Below are positions 1 through 13,400 of a DNA stretch of 64,000 nt, in pieces. The stretch is from Oscarella lobularis (taxonomy: Eukaryota > Porifera > Homoscleromorpha > Homosclerophorida > Oscarellidae). A program made the translations under genes and the position numbers. The stretch's first letter is position 1; every line of letters starts with the position of its first letter. The DNA is taken from the NCBI RefSeq assembly GCF_947507565.1, contig NC_089177.1:434001-498000 (forward strand), in the 5' to 3' direction. Below the pieces are notes generated by a model. That model ran no database searches. It saw nothing but the letters and a program-made list of their open reading frames with translations, and was not told the DNA's origin.

Positions 1-3000
1 ACGTGCGAGTGCCGCGTAGCCTCTTACCTTTCCCTTGTCCAAATAGTCGATTATGTCGTGGTAGAGCATCTCTTTGAGTTCGCCCTCCGTCGTCGCTGAC
101 TGATACTTTCCGGGTGGTCGGGAGGTGAGAACTGCCGCGGACCACTAGAGATGCCGGCGTTGAGAGCGTAAGTAAAGCAACATAAAGTTCGTTTCGTACT
201 TCGAGTTTTTTCGCGTGAAGCAGAAGGGTAAACGCCGCCTCGCTGAAGTGTCCAAATTTGAGATGCATGTCGCACAATTTGTAGATGTATCTGACGAGAG
301 AAACAGAATGAGGTAGAAACGACTTCACTGAGCGCCCAAGTACTCACCTGATGTACATCTCTTCTCTTTCCATTTCTCGATACAATTGCTTGAAAAGAAA
401 ATCAGAGAAAGTCAGCAGAAAAAATGCGCTCAAAACGTACCAACAAATTAAATATGGTCGACATGCGCAGATTGCGATGCTCGTCTCCATCTGGCACGTT
501 TCTGAACAGAGAGCGACGATTACAAATGCATAGTAGAAAAGCGTCAATCTACCGAAAGTCAAGAAGCCTTGAAAGCAGCTGCGTAATAGAATCAATGGAC
601 TGCTGAAGCCCCGCCTTGAGCAAGCCTGAATACCGCTTACTTTCGCTCGTCAATCTTTTAGTCAAAGATAGAGACTCGGAAAATCACTACCACTACGACT
701 TCTACTACATTTCGCTGAGAAGATCCTTGTAGTGATCATCGGCGCGGCCAGCTGTGCTGACGTAGGTGTCCAACTTGTCGATGAGCTCCGTCTCGACTTT
801 ACGAAAATCTCCCGTCGATCGAAGCTCGCAGTCGAGCGTGTCTAAAAACACTCGTATCGTTCTGCGACGAATATCTAGAGGAAAACATAGCAAAAAACGT
901 CCGCGCGAAAGTCGTTTGCAAGAACTCGCCCGCGTGTTGGATAAGAGACATCTCGACGAACGGACCAACCAATTCAGGAACGAAATTAATTTTGTAATCG
1001 CCTAGAGAACTAGAGTAAGAACGTCCCCCCCTCTTCCTCTACCACTTTACCGAGTCGATCCCAAATATTCAAAATTTGACGATTCATGACGACGCGCATG
1101 TCGCCATAGCGCTGAAGAAGACGACTCGCCTTGGGCGACGTCATCGTTTCGATTTGAAGCGACTCCTGCGTCACGAAGGCGACTCCCAAGTGAAAGTACT
1201 TGTTCCACACCGTACAGTTGAACTTCTCGCCGACCATGAAATGAATCAGCAGAGCCTCGGACAGATACGTGATCGACGTCAGAAGAGTGCTGAAAGTCAG
1301 GGCGGTGAGCGCGGTTTTTCGAGAGAGATCTCGTCCTCTGCCACCAACCTGTTCTGCAACATGCTCATCGTGAACCAATCGTGCGGAAACGGCGATCGCG
1401 AAACGAGGTCGTAAAACACGTCGAAGATCAAGCTAACGAATTCCTAAAGAGCCGATCGTTACAGAGCAGGGAACGAGAAGTCCGACGATGCATACCCTCA
1501 ATTCGACAGGCGACGAGAAGCGGCGAACGTAGTCGTGAAAATGCTGAGAGTCCATCAGTTTGAGAAGAGCCAAAAGAACCGAGGTAAGTTGAACCTACAC
1601 GGAGCGAGAGCTTATAAAATCATGCGATCGCAACTAATGAACTAAATGAAGGAGAGCAACAAGGCAAACTCACAGACAAGCTGCTGCTGCGCTCCATCCC
1701 AGCCAGTGTTCTCAAGATCGTTTTTAAGAGACACTGAACGACGACTGTCACGTTGTCGCGAACCGGTCCCTTAATTAAAAATAATCAAAAACATTCTACC
1801 CGGCGATTATGAACGTACGACGTCTCTGCTCTGAAACGTTGTCAACATTTCGGCCAGGATGTCGATGCACTGAGGCAGTTCTTCGCGCTGATCCAACCGA
1901 GCGTCCAATTGAACGACGACCATGGGCATGAGAATCTCGCGAGCGTCTTTGAAGGAAATAACGTCAAGAAAGTAAGAAAGGTCCAGAGAAGCTCGTCGAC
2001 TACCTGGATTACGAAAGAGTTCGTTGCTGACTATGAATCGTACTGAAAGCATTTTGAATCGAGTCATTCGATGGCGAGGAATGCTGCTGATGAAGTCGAC
2101 GACAACTTTGCTAAATGAAAAAATTAGACGCTTTAATTTTTCCGTCTTTCTTTTTTACCTTAGTTCAGGAACGTCCATCACCTGCTTAAGATCTTGGAAC
2201 GTCGACGGAAAATGTTGCAGTGCTGCAGCCTGCAGAAAAAGTTTGGTGGGTTTTTGTCTCCCAGGCAATCTTTCTCTGTACCTGAATCGGTGTGATGTAT
2301 TCTTTCTCTTTTGTATCTGAATCGAGCAGCATCATCGCGGTGAAGCTGTGGAAGAAGGCGTGCAAAGCGTGTTTGAATTCTGCTAAGCCTCTGCCACGTG
2401 TCGCTCTAAAAAACAGCAGTGATATATCGAAGCTACTACCTCTTGAGAGTAAATCTCTCACTTGTCAAAAAGAATTCTTGATCGCACCACGAAGCGGAAG
2501 ATGTACTCCAGAGCCTACAGGACAGTAAAGACACTACCAGATTTCAATAGTAACAGTACTCTCATAGTCTTCAATAAAGATGCCGATCGAAATGGCTCGT
2601 CAGAACAATCAACCTGATGTCTCAAGAACTTGAGCAATTTCCTTGGAAAAAAATATTGTTGAGAAAACAGAGTCTCTCTACGTTCTCATCCACAACTCAC
2701 ATGTTCGCCGTCGCGTTGCTAAATAGTTTATCTATGTACGATTCCAAGACCGGTCGGAAGTGATGATACTTCCGATCAGAAAGAAGGCCAATGATGTAAA
2801 CCTAGACAAAGCAGGTTTCTCAGAATTCGGACTGTATGCCGAAAACAACGTGACGAACATCCGATGCCGTAATCAACGTGACGGACATCCGGACTAGATC
2901 ACAAACCGAAGGGAAGTACGAGAGATCAGGTCAAGCATCCCTTCCTCTCGCGTTCTCGCTTAAATAATCGTCAATCGACGACCGCGAGCACAACTCTCTC

Positions 3001-6000
3001 ACAACCATGAAGACCCTATCCGGTCTCGTCCTAATCTCCGTCGCGACTCTTATTTGCGACGCGAGCGACCAATGCGATGTTGATAGCTACTTTTACGGCC
3101 AGAACAAAGGCAAGTATGGCAAATTGGCGAAGAAAGTGTCGTTTGTCGCCACAGTTAGAGTCAGTAATATCACGGACAACAGGGGCAAGGTGGACAACAG
3201 GGGCAAGGTGGACAACAGGGGCAAGGTGGAACTGTTGTGCCTCATCCACGGCATTAGGCCGCCGTTACAGTTTACTGCAACACTTCTTATTGATTATGCA
3301 AAAGCCTGTGGCCACGGTTTTCCAACAATCGAAATTGCGTTCGTCGCGATAGACAGCGCGACCGATTACACGGTTAGAGTCGGTGTGCCGCTTACGGTAC
3401 GTGCGCCCGGCGCTGAAACAATTACAAATATAACTTTTGAACGAAACGTATAGGAAGAACAAACGATCAAATCGGAAATTCGATCAAATGCAGCCGACAC
3501 GACCGTCGTCGTTCGACGACCGGATGCTCGCGAGTGTCGCGGGGCCCCAATGGGAAACGACTGGTTTCTCGTTATTGGCGACTGCGTCAAGCCCTACAAC
3601 GCGTCCGCGTTACGCGTTCGCGTTGACGGTTCGGAAGACGAAAGCAACGTTACGCAAGTGGAGCGGCGATCGACTGGAAAGCGACACTTTGCCTTAGTCA
3701 AAGCGACGCTGAACGTGTACGTGTGGCCCAAGTGCATAGCGAGAGACTTCCGTTCGTTGCACGCGTGCGAGACAATTTATCCGCGGAGTGTGAACTCTAG
3801 CGGTTCCTGTCTCGACGGAGCGGAACAAGGGGAGGGGAAACAGCTTAACGGCAGCTGCCGAAAACCGTGCTCCCGTTCGGCGGTGTGTTGCAGCAGAGAC
3901 GGCGAGAATTCCGCATCGTCGCAGAAAGACTGGCCCCTTCTCGTCTGCAACAACCTCCTTCACGGGCTCGGCAAAGTGACTAAGAGGAGTACTTGCATGC
4001 GATTCATGAAGATAGCCAACGGCGATCGCCGATGGATCAAAAATATCGTGGGCGAGTGACGTACTGTATGCGTATGCGTGTGCGTGTGTGGAAACGAAAT
4101 ATTGACTTACGATCGCTTCAAAGACGAGGTGCCCGTAATTGTCCGTGTGCTCGTCGAGGATAGCGAATAGAGCGTCGAATGTGTCTTGCAAAAACTAAAG
4201 CCCGTTGTGGTATCTTATATCCCACTTCTCTCCCCTCCGTACCTTGACGATCTCTTCTCCGCCGACTTTCATCAGTGCTCTCAGGTTATTCTCCAACTTC
4301 TTCGGCTCGTTTCTCCACTTGAGCAATCCCAACAGATCGACTATAATCATTAGACTTTTTTTATCTACGCATTTCTTTCAAAACTCTCGTACCGTTGTGG
4401 GTGAGTTTCGTCGAGCAGACGAGCGTCGCGATCGAAAACGTCTCCCGCATGCTCACCTGCATGCCGCTGGGCAATTCTCCGAGCAACGTTTTCCCAATCA
4501 AATCGTCTTTCAAGAAGCGAAGACGCAAGTAGGACACGTCCTTCAGCTTGACCTTATTTTCGCTCTAGAGAGAAAAAAACCCCGCTAGTCGATGACGTCG
4601 AAAACAGACGCGAGAAACTCACTCTGACGTTGTAGACGATCAAATCGTGACGAGTGTCTTGCAGCGTCGTTCCGTCCAAGTTCATGAGCTTGACGAACGC
4701 CAACGAATAGCCGTGCTTTTCGTTTTTACCTGAAGAGACGTCGCTAAAAGAAGACGCAACGTCTCCCGAAGTCAAAAAAACCTGGCCCAGAAGGATTCGT
4801 CGGTCGATGCCGAAAGGTAAAACGAAGATGACACGAGTAGAAGAGATTGATGGGAATGGCAAGCTGAAAGAAGATCGCGTTATCCCGCCTCATCCCCGAC
4901 CTACGTCCACCCTACCTTAACCGTCTCATTCCACTTGGGACTGTTGTTATGATACAAGATCAACGACTTGTATTGATCAACGAAGCCTTCGCCCTCGCCG
5001 GGACAAATGCAATGCTAGATTAACGTAGGTGTTTTTGGACTCTGCTTCCTAGGTGTATACTTGGTTTACCTGCATGACGTCTCCCGTTTCTGAAGAGACT
5101 ATTTCTAGCGTCGCTTCGATGTTTTTCTCTGACGTTTTGCTGCCCTGCTGGAAGTCTCCGCCTTCCAGTGTTATATACAAATCGTTTCTGGATTCGTCTG
5201 AAGAGGAAATGCTATATGTTTGATGCGATTGTCGTCATCTCTTGTCGAGCGCACCGGGCATGATCACTTCGGGAAAGCCGAGCTTTCTCACAATAGCTGC
5301 ATTTTCCTGAACCAGGTGCGGATAATCGTCTTTGACCGAAGACAACGAACCGTGAAGAAGTTTCAAAGACACAAACACTCCTAATAGGGAAAAATCGCGA
5401 AATAGAAACAATGGACACCTATCGGATACCGGAGCCGGACTGCTGCAGTGGCTTGTACTTATTTTGCACTTTCTTGATAATGTTCATATGGAGTTGAGAA
5501 AAAGAGTCTTCGTCAGCAGCTCTGAGAAGAGAGGCAGTTAGAAGTGTGTGGATATTTCTATCTTCTAATACTTACTGGAAAACGGGCAATCGGTGCTCTT
5601 TTTCTTCCTCCGCCGGACCGCCATCTCCGCCAACGAGAAAGTGTGACACATCCAAAACTAGAGCCATCCGCTCTATCCAAGTCTTACATATATATAATAG
5701 CGTGATTACCTGCACAAGCAAATGGACGCCTGTAGCCGGGTGAAAATTGACGGACGTTAGATCGCGGATCCGAGCTTCCGCTGTATTGCATTTTGCCTGT
5801 ACGAGAATAAAAAAATTATTCGGACCAATCTCGTACTTCTCTCCCTTCATACCAACTCGAATGATGTGACACACAAGATAGACGTCTGTTCGCAAATCCG
5901 AATTGCCAAGATCCTAATAAAGCCAAGCAGTCAAAACTCCAAATCTTCTTCTCATCATAGAACGACGCACAGTGAAAAGCGCACGCATTTTCCCCAGCTT

Positions 6001-7365
6001 GTCCATGTCCTTCGGAGATCCATTTCGACTCAGCTTCACAACGTAACGCTCGCTGATAAAAAGGAATTAGAAAGCCCCCCCCAAAAGTTTTATATTGTTT
6101 TTAATATTTGGTCTCTAACCTGATATAGGATTGTTGATGGAGATCGAAGAGAGACAAAAAGACCTCCATGTCTTCGCCGATGATGCACACAACGCCGTTG
6201 AGATTCACCAAGAGATGATGCAACGCCGTCGATCTCATCTGCGGATTCTTTATCGTTCCAGTTGGCGTCTTTCGTAACATTTAAAAAGAAAATTGGGAGG
6301 AGCGTGCTAGCGTTACGTACAGCCGTTGCCATGGACTCGGCACATCTCTGATGAACTTTGTAAAGACTGATGACGCTCGTGTTGTCTTCGTTAACGACTC
6401 GGCCTTCCTCGTCGCGAGGAATCAAGTCGAGACCCAAAGCCCTAGACACCTAAACCATGGAATACGGGTTCGTGTATGAAAGCCAGTCGTGCCTGTTTCC
6501 CCAGTCAATTTTCGACGTCACTCTCTTCTTGACTTTTTGAATTTCTCCCTGTGGAGACGTAGACTCAGTTATTTGCTCGCGGCTCTTTGCTCAACAAACC
6601 GCTGGAATAGTCCCCGACATGATTTGAGTTCTCCAGCCCATCAATTGAGCCATGATCGATCGAAGTTTCTGCTGCTGGTTCTCAGACTTGTTTTCCTAAG
6701 AAACCGAATTATTTCAAAAATTAGAAAAAAACGGCTCTATCGCGACGAAGACAAAAAAGGTCTCATTCTACCTTATAAAGCTGTTTCAATATTGTGTTCC
6801 ACTCCCGCAGAACGAAGGCGACTTCCTGAGCGACAGGATCCTCGGCGCTCTCCACCGTCTCGCCGATTCTAAGGCAATGGATCGAAGTGAGCGACGGAGC
6901 AAGAGCGTGCGACGGGGAGGGGGGGCGGCCCTACTCGGTCACTCGAACGATGCATTCCTTGAGGTGAATGAACGAGGCTGGAAAAATGCCCTGCGCGCGT
7001 CGAATCGCGTTCGGTGAGAGACGTTCGTCGGGGGGTGCGTTTTACGTTCGACGTCACCTTTTTCGTTGGATTGTTGGTGCAAAAGCCGCGATACCAGCCT
7101 AAAAGATTCGCAGGGTCCCCTCTCGTTTAGAGGAATCGTTTTTCTCTCTCGGCGACTTTTTTCCTACCCGAGTTCTGTTCGACGATTCGCACGACTTCGC
7201 CGAATTTGAGCGGTAGATAGTGAGCGTTGTCCGACCTTCCTGGATAGTCGTAGACGACTTGTTGTGGAACGAGAGGATTCTCTTAGGCGAATTCGGTGAA
7301 AAAATCGCGAGCGTCGACTCACCGACGCCGAGCTTGGCGTCCGTTGTCGGGCGCCAGCGAGACAT
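1..7365 (-). CDS. DOCK1-like: DOCK1/2/5-like Rac guanine-nucleotide exchange factor, 3' part missing
   Basis: This is a DOCK-A type exchange factor that activates Rac at the membrane, usually with an ELMO partner. Translation starts MSRWRPTTDAKLGV (ATG at 7365), matching the DOCK1 N-terminus. The SH3 domain follows, with GWYRGFCTN (about 7090) and GIFPASFIHLKEC (about 6960). ALGLDLIPRDEEG lies near 6420. The DHR-1/C2 domain lies at roughly 5400-4590 and includes LAFVKLMNLDGTTLQD. The helical scaffold includes LDALFAILDE-type residues near 4170, VYIIGLLSDRKYHHFRPVL near 2770 and NKYFHLGVAFVTQESLQ near 1190. The leftmost exon reads ELKEMLYHDIIDYLDKGK, the entry to DHR-2, so the catalytic DHR-2 and tail are outside the window. 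Introns are short except one of about 1.3 kb (roughly 2803-4116) that contains another gene. The family call is confident; which of DOCK1/2/5 is undecided and is probably a pre-duplication orthologue. Confidence 0.93.
2846..2891 (+). repeat. Imperfect 18-bp direct repeat upstream of the nested gene
   Basis: caacgtgacgaacatccg (2846-2863) recurs as caacgtgacggacatccg (2874-2891), differing at one base and offset by 28 bp. It lies about 115-160 bp upstream of the nested gene's ATG within the DOCK intron. It may be a pair of protein-binding sites or a chance duplication. Confidence 0.6.
3007..4059 (+). CDS. Secreted protein of unknown family, nested in a DOCK intron
   Basis: The family is not recognised. 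The protein begins with a clear signal peptide (MKTLSGLVLISVATLICDA) followed by a mature chain. Two exons are inferred, 3007-3396 and 3454-4059, joined across a 57-bp intron with a strong donor (ACG|gtacgt) and acceptor (gtatag|GAAG). The product is about 331 residues. Without splicing the frame meets a TAG at 3451-3453, which lies at the end of the intron. The first exon carries three exact copies of the hexapeptide DNRGKV (3175-3228). The second exon is Cys-rich near its end (GSCRKPCSRSAVCCS) and has NxS/T sites. The gene lies wholly within one DOCK intron and on the opposite strand. An AT-rich stretch (cttaaataat, about 2960) could serve as a TATA-like element. The ORF, signal peptide and splice signals are visible; expression and function are unknown. 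Confidence 0.72.
3175..3228 (+). repeat. 18-bp tandem repeat x3 inside the nested secreted gene
   Basis: Three identical copies of gacaacaggggcaaggtg stand head to tail. Each encodes DNRGKV and keeps the reading frame. Exact identity between the copies indicates a recent or slippage-maintained expansion. Confidence 0.97.
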
Positions 7366-7464
7366 TCGTTTCAAACGCAAGCCAAGCCCTTGTTCTTCGG
7401 TGAAGAGAAGACGTAACGTGCGGTAACGATTTTCGATCTACACGTACTCACGCCCACGCGAAAT

Positions 7465-10252
7465 TTAACCATAAACACTGACCTGACTGGCTAAAAGCGT
7501 GTGATTGTTTCTTCTTCGAGCCTTTCTAGCTTCTTCCAAAATTTTTGCTCTACCCCACATTTCTCCAGTAAGACAACGCTGGCCAACACTCAACGACAAA
7601 AGCCTATTCAAAAAAAAAGAAAATGAGAAAGTTCCTATCGCTGATCAAGTGCTAAAAATAAATGATATCTCTAAAAAAGCTCGGCTGAAGGCTAAAGAAG
7701 CGAAACGATGCCACGTCTAGCCACAGAAACTGCCTATAGCTACGTGCACAGCTATTTTTACCTGGCCACGTTTAAAAGATGATGCAGTGTTTCTCCGTTT
7801 ACGCTATCGGGATCTTCCCTTCGCATTGCAACGAAATCATCCTGGACCATCTGTCATCGTAATTATTTTGATTTAGACGGCAACTACACGCTTTTTCAGT
7901 TGCGATCACCTGCTGCTGTTCTTCGGCTATTTCGTACTCGACCCGTTTCATCAGACCCAAGTAGAGACGAAATTTCTGCAAGACGTCTTCGGAAATTGCA
8001 ACGTCTTCGTCTGGTGTCGTCATCCGAAGAGGAATACTGCAATCAACCTGAACAGATACGAATCAAAAATGAACTTGCAGGCCAATATCTGTACTGGTAA
8101 CAGCGATTTTCCTTCGGACAAAGCCAATACAACCTAAACAATTTCTTAGTACATAGCTCAATTTCTAAACGTCTAGGATAAGACCATACTATATTGCAGA
8201 GAAAGTCGGCGCTGTGATAGCTAAAATCGTACTCGACTTTCTGCCAACGAAGAACGTTTCCTAAAGCAGTTAAATTGCGCAACCCTTCGGTATCCAATTG
8301 TCCGGCGGCCAACGCCGTTTCGTCGAGAACCAAAGAAGTATCTGGACACATACAAAGTTTCCCACCCACACGAGAATGTTGAGACTTCGCGTTACCATCA
8401 GTCAGCTGAAGAATTCCTGATTTAAGACAATTCGCTGCGTAATCTTTCTTGGGGCGAAATCGAAACGAATTCAAATTTTCGAGAGTTAGAGACAGGAAGA
8501 AGCTCTAGGCAAAACAGTGAGACCCTGCTATATACAGCACTCTGGGTGCCCCCTACCTTAGATGTGACAGCATTGACTAGACCATATATTTTCTGAGTGA
8601 AAATACCGCTCGGACAACCCGTCAAACCCAAGGAAAATTTCCCCAAAGCCACCGAATCTTTTCTGGCGTGACTAGAGTACAAAAGAGTCACACTACGTCA
8701 ATCGAATTTATACAGAGTACACATACACTCCTGATAGGAGATGTAAGAGAAGATATTCCGCAGCCAATTCATCGCCCATAAGCAAACGACTCAAACACTT
8801 AATAAATTCCTCCCGAATACGCGGAACGTCAGACGCGATATTCTCCGCTACTGCACAACATAGTCGTTACAAGAACAAAGTCGAACGTCGCCTCTATTTA
8901 TATATTTTATACCGACTCGTTCTCCTACACTCGTCAAATCGTTGCCTATTAGTGGATGGGTGTGCTGCAGTCGTCGAGTTAGAATAACGTGAATGCGTGG
9001 AACAAGCGACGGAGGCGGCGAGTGAGCCGCTACCTCCTCGCGAGTTTCTATACCGTCGTTTTGCTCGTCGCTACTACATAGCACGGCACACGTCTAGAGC
9101 ACCTGTGCTGATTGATCTCCCCCTTATCTCTTACCTCGCTAGCTGAGCTAGGACTGGATCGACTGACAAAATTCCGTACACTTCTAACATTTCGTTGACT
9201 TTGTAATCACTTACTTCACCGTACATCTGACGTATATATATCGTGGATATATACGTGTATTGTGGCAATACTGACTGACCTTGACTAAGCATGCTGGGCC
9301 CTTTTCTCCTGGTAAGGGAAAGTTTAGATCGTGATGAGCGAGTTGAGGTCGAGACGCTTCATTCTCAGCGAGTCGTCTCCTCTTAGAAGCATCCCCATCC
9401 CCTTCATCAGCTATCCGTATAATATAAGTTGAGTTTATTGATTTTATGCTTTCGTGCCTTCCATTGGTTCTTCTCCTTCTTTGGAATCATCTGGCGAGAC
9501 GGCGTCAATTGATCTTTTTAATTTTTGCAATTTTGGAGTGGTCTGTTGTGGATGGAAACGTGACTGCTGTCGATAAGCCTATATAAATAAAAGTCATCAT
9601 CACCACACATCGTCTATACACAATACGATGCTTTCCTCTTTAGCCCAGTCGGATTCTCCCGGTATTGGAACGCAGTAAAAGGTCTGTCGTTCGGAAATAA
9701 CTGATCCAGGAGACTGTGCACTGACTTCGTGATCTGAGCACTCCGTAACGTCTCGAAATTTTCCACTTTTGACAGTCTATAAGAATTTGTCACGCTGATT
9801 TTTTCTCAATATCCTTTGCACAAACACCTTCTCCTTTGTCGTGGGAACAATTGTCTCATATCTTTCCAGATAATATTCAGGATCGAACATGTCCTGTATC
9901 ATGCATCTGTATCGAACGAGCCCATTCGGCTTTAGCAAATGCAATGGAACGTCATTGATAGAGGGAACCTAGGAAAAAGATGACGAGTGGAATATACCAG
10001 TCCCAGTCTAACTAGGCTACGTACCCACGCCCAACCGTTTTTCTCGAGAAATCTCTCTCGGAAATACTCTTCGACGCCCCAATCCTGACTTCGTTCTTCT
10101 CCTTCCAGCTCTCTTTGCCTTGACAGACCTGAAAATTGTGGCGCTAGTCTTAGCGAGAGCTTAGCTGAGAAAATCACGCGTCTCTGCTTACCAAAGAGTC
10201 GGTCAACAACGCCAAGAGGATTCTCTATCCAATTGTCGCCGACGGAAGGCAT
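7465..10252 (-). CDS. MCMBP: Mini-chromosome maintenance complex-binding protein
   Basis: MCMBP associates with MCM3-7 and helps assembly and unloading of the replicative helicase in the nucleus. The N-terminus reads [17 protein letters not shown] (ATG at 10252; another in-frame ATG at 10264), followed by [20 protein letters not shown], the conserved start of the family. Further exons include [20 protein letters not shown] (about 9020-8960), [19 protein letters not shown] (about 8640), [20 protein letters not shown] (about 8260), [17 protein letters not shown] (about 8210) and [20 protein letters not shown] (about 7950). The C-terminal exon (about 7605-7465) reads [18 protein letters not shown] and ends soon after, near the usual family length. 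It is co-oriented with DOCK, whose ATG lies 99 bp beyond the MCMBP stop, and with TRPV, whose stop lies 145-157 bp upstream of the MCMBP start. Confidence 0.93.
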
Positions 10253-10409
10253 ATTCGAGCACATCGAAAAAGTCGCGTATACTTTGCGCAGATGTGCGCA
10301 GGTATCGTTAAGGGGGTGGCATTTAATTAATTAATTAATCTGATCAAGGTGTAATAACGCTGTGCTGCAACATAAAGCTAAAAGATCGGTTCACGTCACA
10401 TAGGGTCAG

Positions 10410-13400
10410 TCAAATGAGACCTGAGCCCTTTTGTCTGATAGGAATACTTCCACGTATTTTTTGGAAGTCGAGGTTCTTGAGAAAGCGCCAGCACTCTTGT
10501 CGCCATTGAATGCTGTGCTGAATCATCTTCGCTAGCATTAGCCGATTTCCATTTGTCAGCATGACTTCGTGAGAACCTCCTTCTGTCTTTCCCATCATTT
10601 TTTTCAGAATTTCCGGAAAACGAGTAGGAGTCGTTGTAGAGAGTCGACGAAATTTGCTTTGATTCGTCTCGTTCAACGATGTCCTTACCCAGATGCTGAT
10701 TGGCAGCAGACTCAAATTTTCGTTTACCTAGAGGCTAAGTGCACGCCACAATCAGCCAAATTTTAACTAATTAAATCAAAACCAACCCACTTCGTCAAGA
10801 TATTCCCCGCAATCTTGAATCGAATGTTTGTTATTGTGATTAGAAAAAACGTGATTCGATTTTGGCTCCTGGAGACGAGATACAAGGTCAAGGTCAAATT
10901 AGCTCTCCGCTATTTTACAGAATGTACTGTCTTACGCCTGATTTTGCATCAAATTCTTTCGTCGCCGACATTGTGGGCGAGGCAATGCATTGGGGATCGA
11001 CTGGGTGTCGAAACTGCGGTAGAAAAGGTCACGAGGCTCCTCTAAGAACGTACGTATAAAATTCGCACCCACAAGCCGTCGTTCGTAGTAGAAGGGTGGA
11101 AATTCCGACCTTTCGGCATGATAGGGAACACAGAAAGCAGAACGCAGAACTGGTTGCTAAGAACGCGCACGCGCGCGAGCTCCTAAACCAACACCTTTGC
11201 CACACCCACTTCACATCAGTTCTCATAGGAGGTCCATGCAAAGTAGCCTGTCCAGCTGTCGCCTCTGTGGCTGTACTTTTCCTGTAGTTTGCTAATCTCT
11301 TTTAAAGATGCTGATCTTTCCATATTCAAAACAATTTGAGCCCACTGAAAAAAATACATTTGAATCACCAAATATTAATAATTTTGCGCTGCTTTGCCTG
11401 TCGATGCCATTCTCGTCTTGTTTCTGCCACGGCTTCATATGTGTTACCCATCATGGCAATGAGCATGTTGACAAGAACGACGAACATAAAAATCATCATC
11501 AAGACAAAGAAGAACTAAGAAGAACCCATTTACTATGTTCAACTGCAGATCATTAAGATATACCTTTGCCAATGCTGGATACTTGGAATGTTTATCCAAA
11601 TCAACATAGTGACTCTAAAGAAATTCTATTGCATAGTTCTACTTGTAGAAACGGTACTCACTCCAAACTCCCCCAGAGTCATGTGAAATAGGCCAAGCAT
11701 AGAGCCTACAGGATGATCGAAAATTTCGTGATTCGTGCCAATAAACGTGACGTAGAGACCTATATTTGTCTGCAAGTTAGGACAACGCATCCTTCTCTAC
11801 TAAAGCCCTACCTTGTGAAAAGCCCATAAGAAAGATGGCATAGATAACGATGAATCGAACAAGATCACTCTTACACATCTTTGATATCATTACAACAAAC
11901 GACCCGACGAGCTTGAAACCCCTATACGTAGCACAGAAAGACGTCGTTGGGAGCAACTAAAATATTTAATCACCTGTAGAAGAACAAGAAGCGAGGCCAT
12001 GCCAGCACGACCGCTAAAACAATAAAGACGTCTTCGTATGCAGCAACGCAAGCTATTCGACCAGGCACGGCGGCTACGAGGCAAAAACACGAGAGGAGAA
12101 ACATGATAGTAGCTGGAGACTGCATCTGGAAAAAAATAACGTGTCGTTGGATATATAAAAAGTTGAAGAATTTTTTACGAGAATAACTCCGTTTTTCTTC
12201 CAGCCCAGCGAATAACCGGACAAAATCCGCGACATCAAAAATGCAATAGCAAAAAGGAGTGCAAATGCTTCGCAAACACAGCGAGCCTGATTGAAAACAG
12301 GAATTGGTTAGACTAAGATCTGTGTGTCTTTCCTTGGCTTACTATTCCACTTGAGCCTTTGCTGCAGTCTCTCAGATAGCAGCCGTTTTCAACATTAACA
12401 TTACTTTTATTGGTTGAGTTGCAGTCAATGAATGTTTCATTAGCTAAGACGCGCGTCTGGTTGCAGACAAAGGAGCCATTGACATTACTACGATTCGGAT
12501 CCTACGAGCAAAATATCCAACACCACAGTCAGCCCAATGCATGATATCCTTACGTGAGCAGGACGTAGAATGAGAGCTGTAGTCAGTATAAGAACGTAGA
12601 AGCCAAAGGCTAATAGATGCTGAAAGAATCTAAGAAACAGTCTTTCTCTTAGGCCAATACAAAAAGGGGGAAAGTACCGTACATTCGTCGCGCATAGTGC
12701 TTCCATTTGGCTGAGAGTATTTCATAGACAAGTCCCTCTGTCATTTCTGCATGAACCAATGTATGCTAGGAAAGACAGAGCTAAGGTAACATATGTAGCT
12801 ACTAGAGAATTTACCTTGTTCACCATCAAATTGATAGCTGACAATTCATTTATCTCATTTCTACCGGGAACAATCTAGAATGAGACAAAGTTGCACACAT
12901 ACAGGTAGATGCAGAGGAAAGGTTTTTCTACAGTGTCAATTTCTTTGAGTGGATAGAGAGCACTTGATGCACGTCCATACGTCCACTGTGGAACTTTCTT
13001 AAGGCTCAGGATGAAATTAAACATTTCTTTTTTTCCCAAATACACGGCAAGAGTAAGAGGAGTGAAGCCATTCTTATTTTTGCATTGGTCACTGCACCCA
13101 AACTCGGTAAACAAAAACCGATACATATCCTAGATGCAGATTTGAGATAACGAAGAAGGAATTTCTTTTATCGTACCTTGAGTCCGTAGATGACCATCAT
13201 ATGCAAGACGTTGTTCCCATTCGAGTCGGTCCAATCTTTCATGTGAGTATCGTGATGAAGACGAGTTTGATCAGAAAACTCCATGAGAAGACGAACAATT
13301 TGGAAGTGATTGTGACAGGCAGCGAACGAAAGGGGATACTCACCAAAATAGCATGGCCTAAAAAACCACTAACGTCAGACTAATTCAAATCTTGGTGAGT

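Noticed and set aside
3451-3453. Apparent in-frame TAG splitting the nested secreted gene, suggestive of readthrough or a pseudogene
   Set aside because: A 57-bp intron (3397-3453) with strong donor gtacgt and acceptor tatag removes it and keeps the frame.
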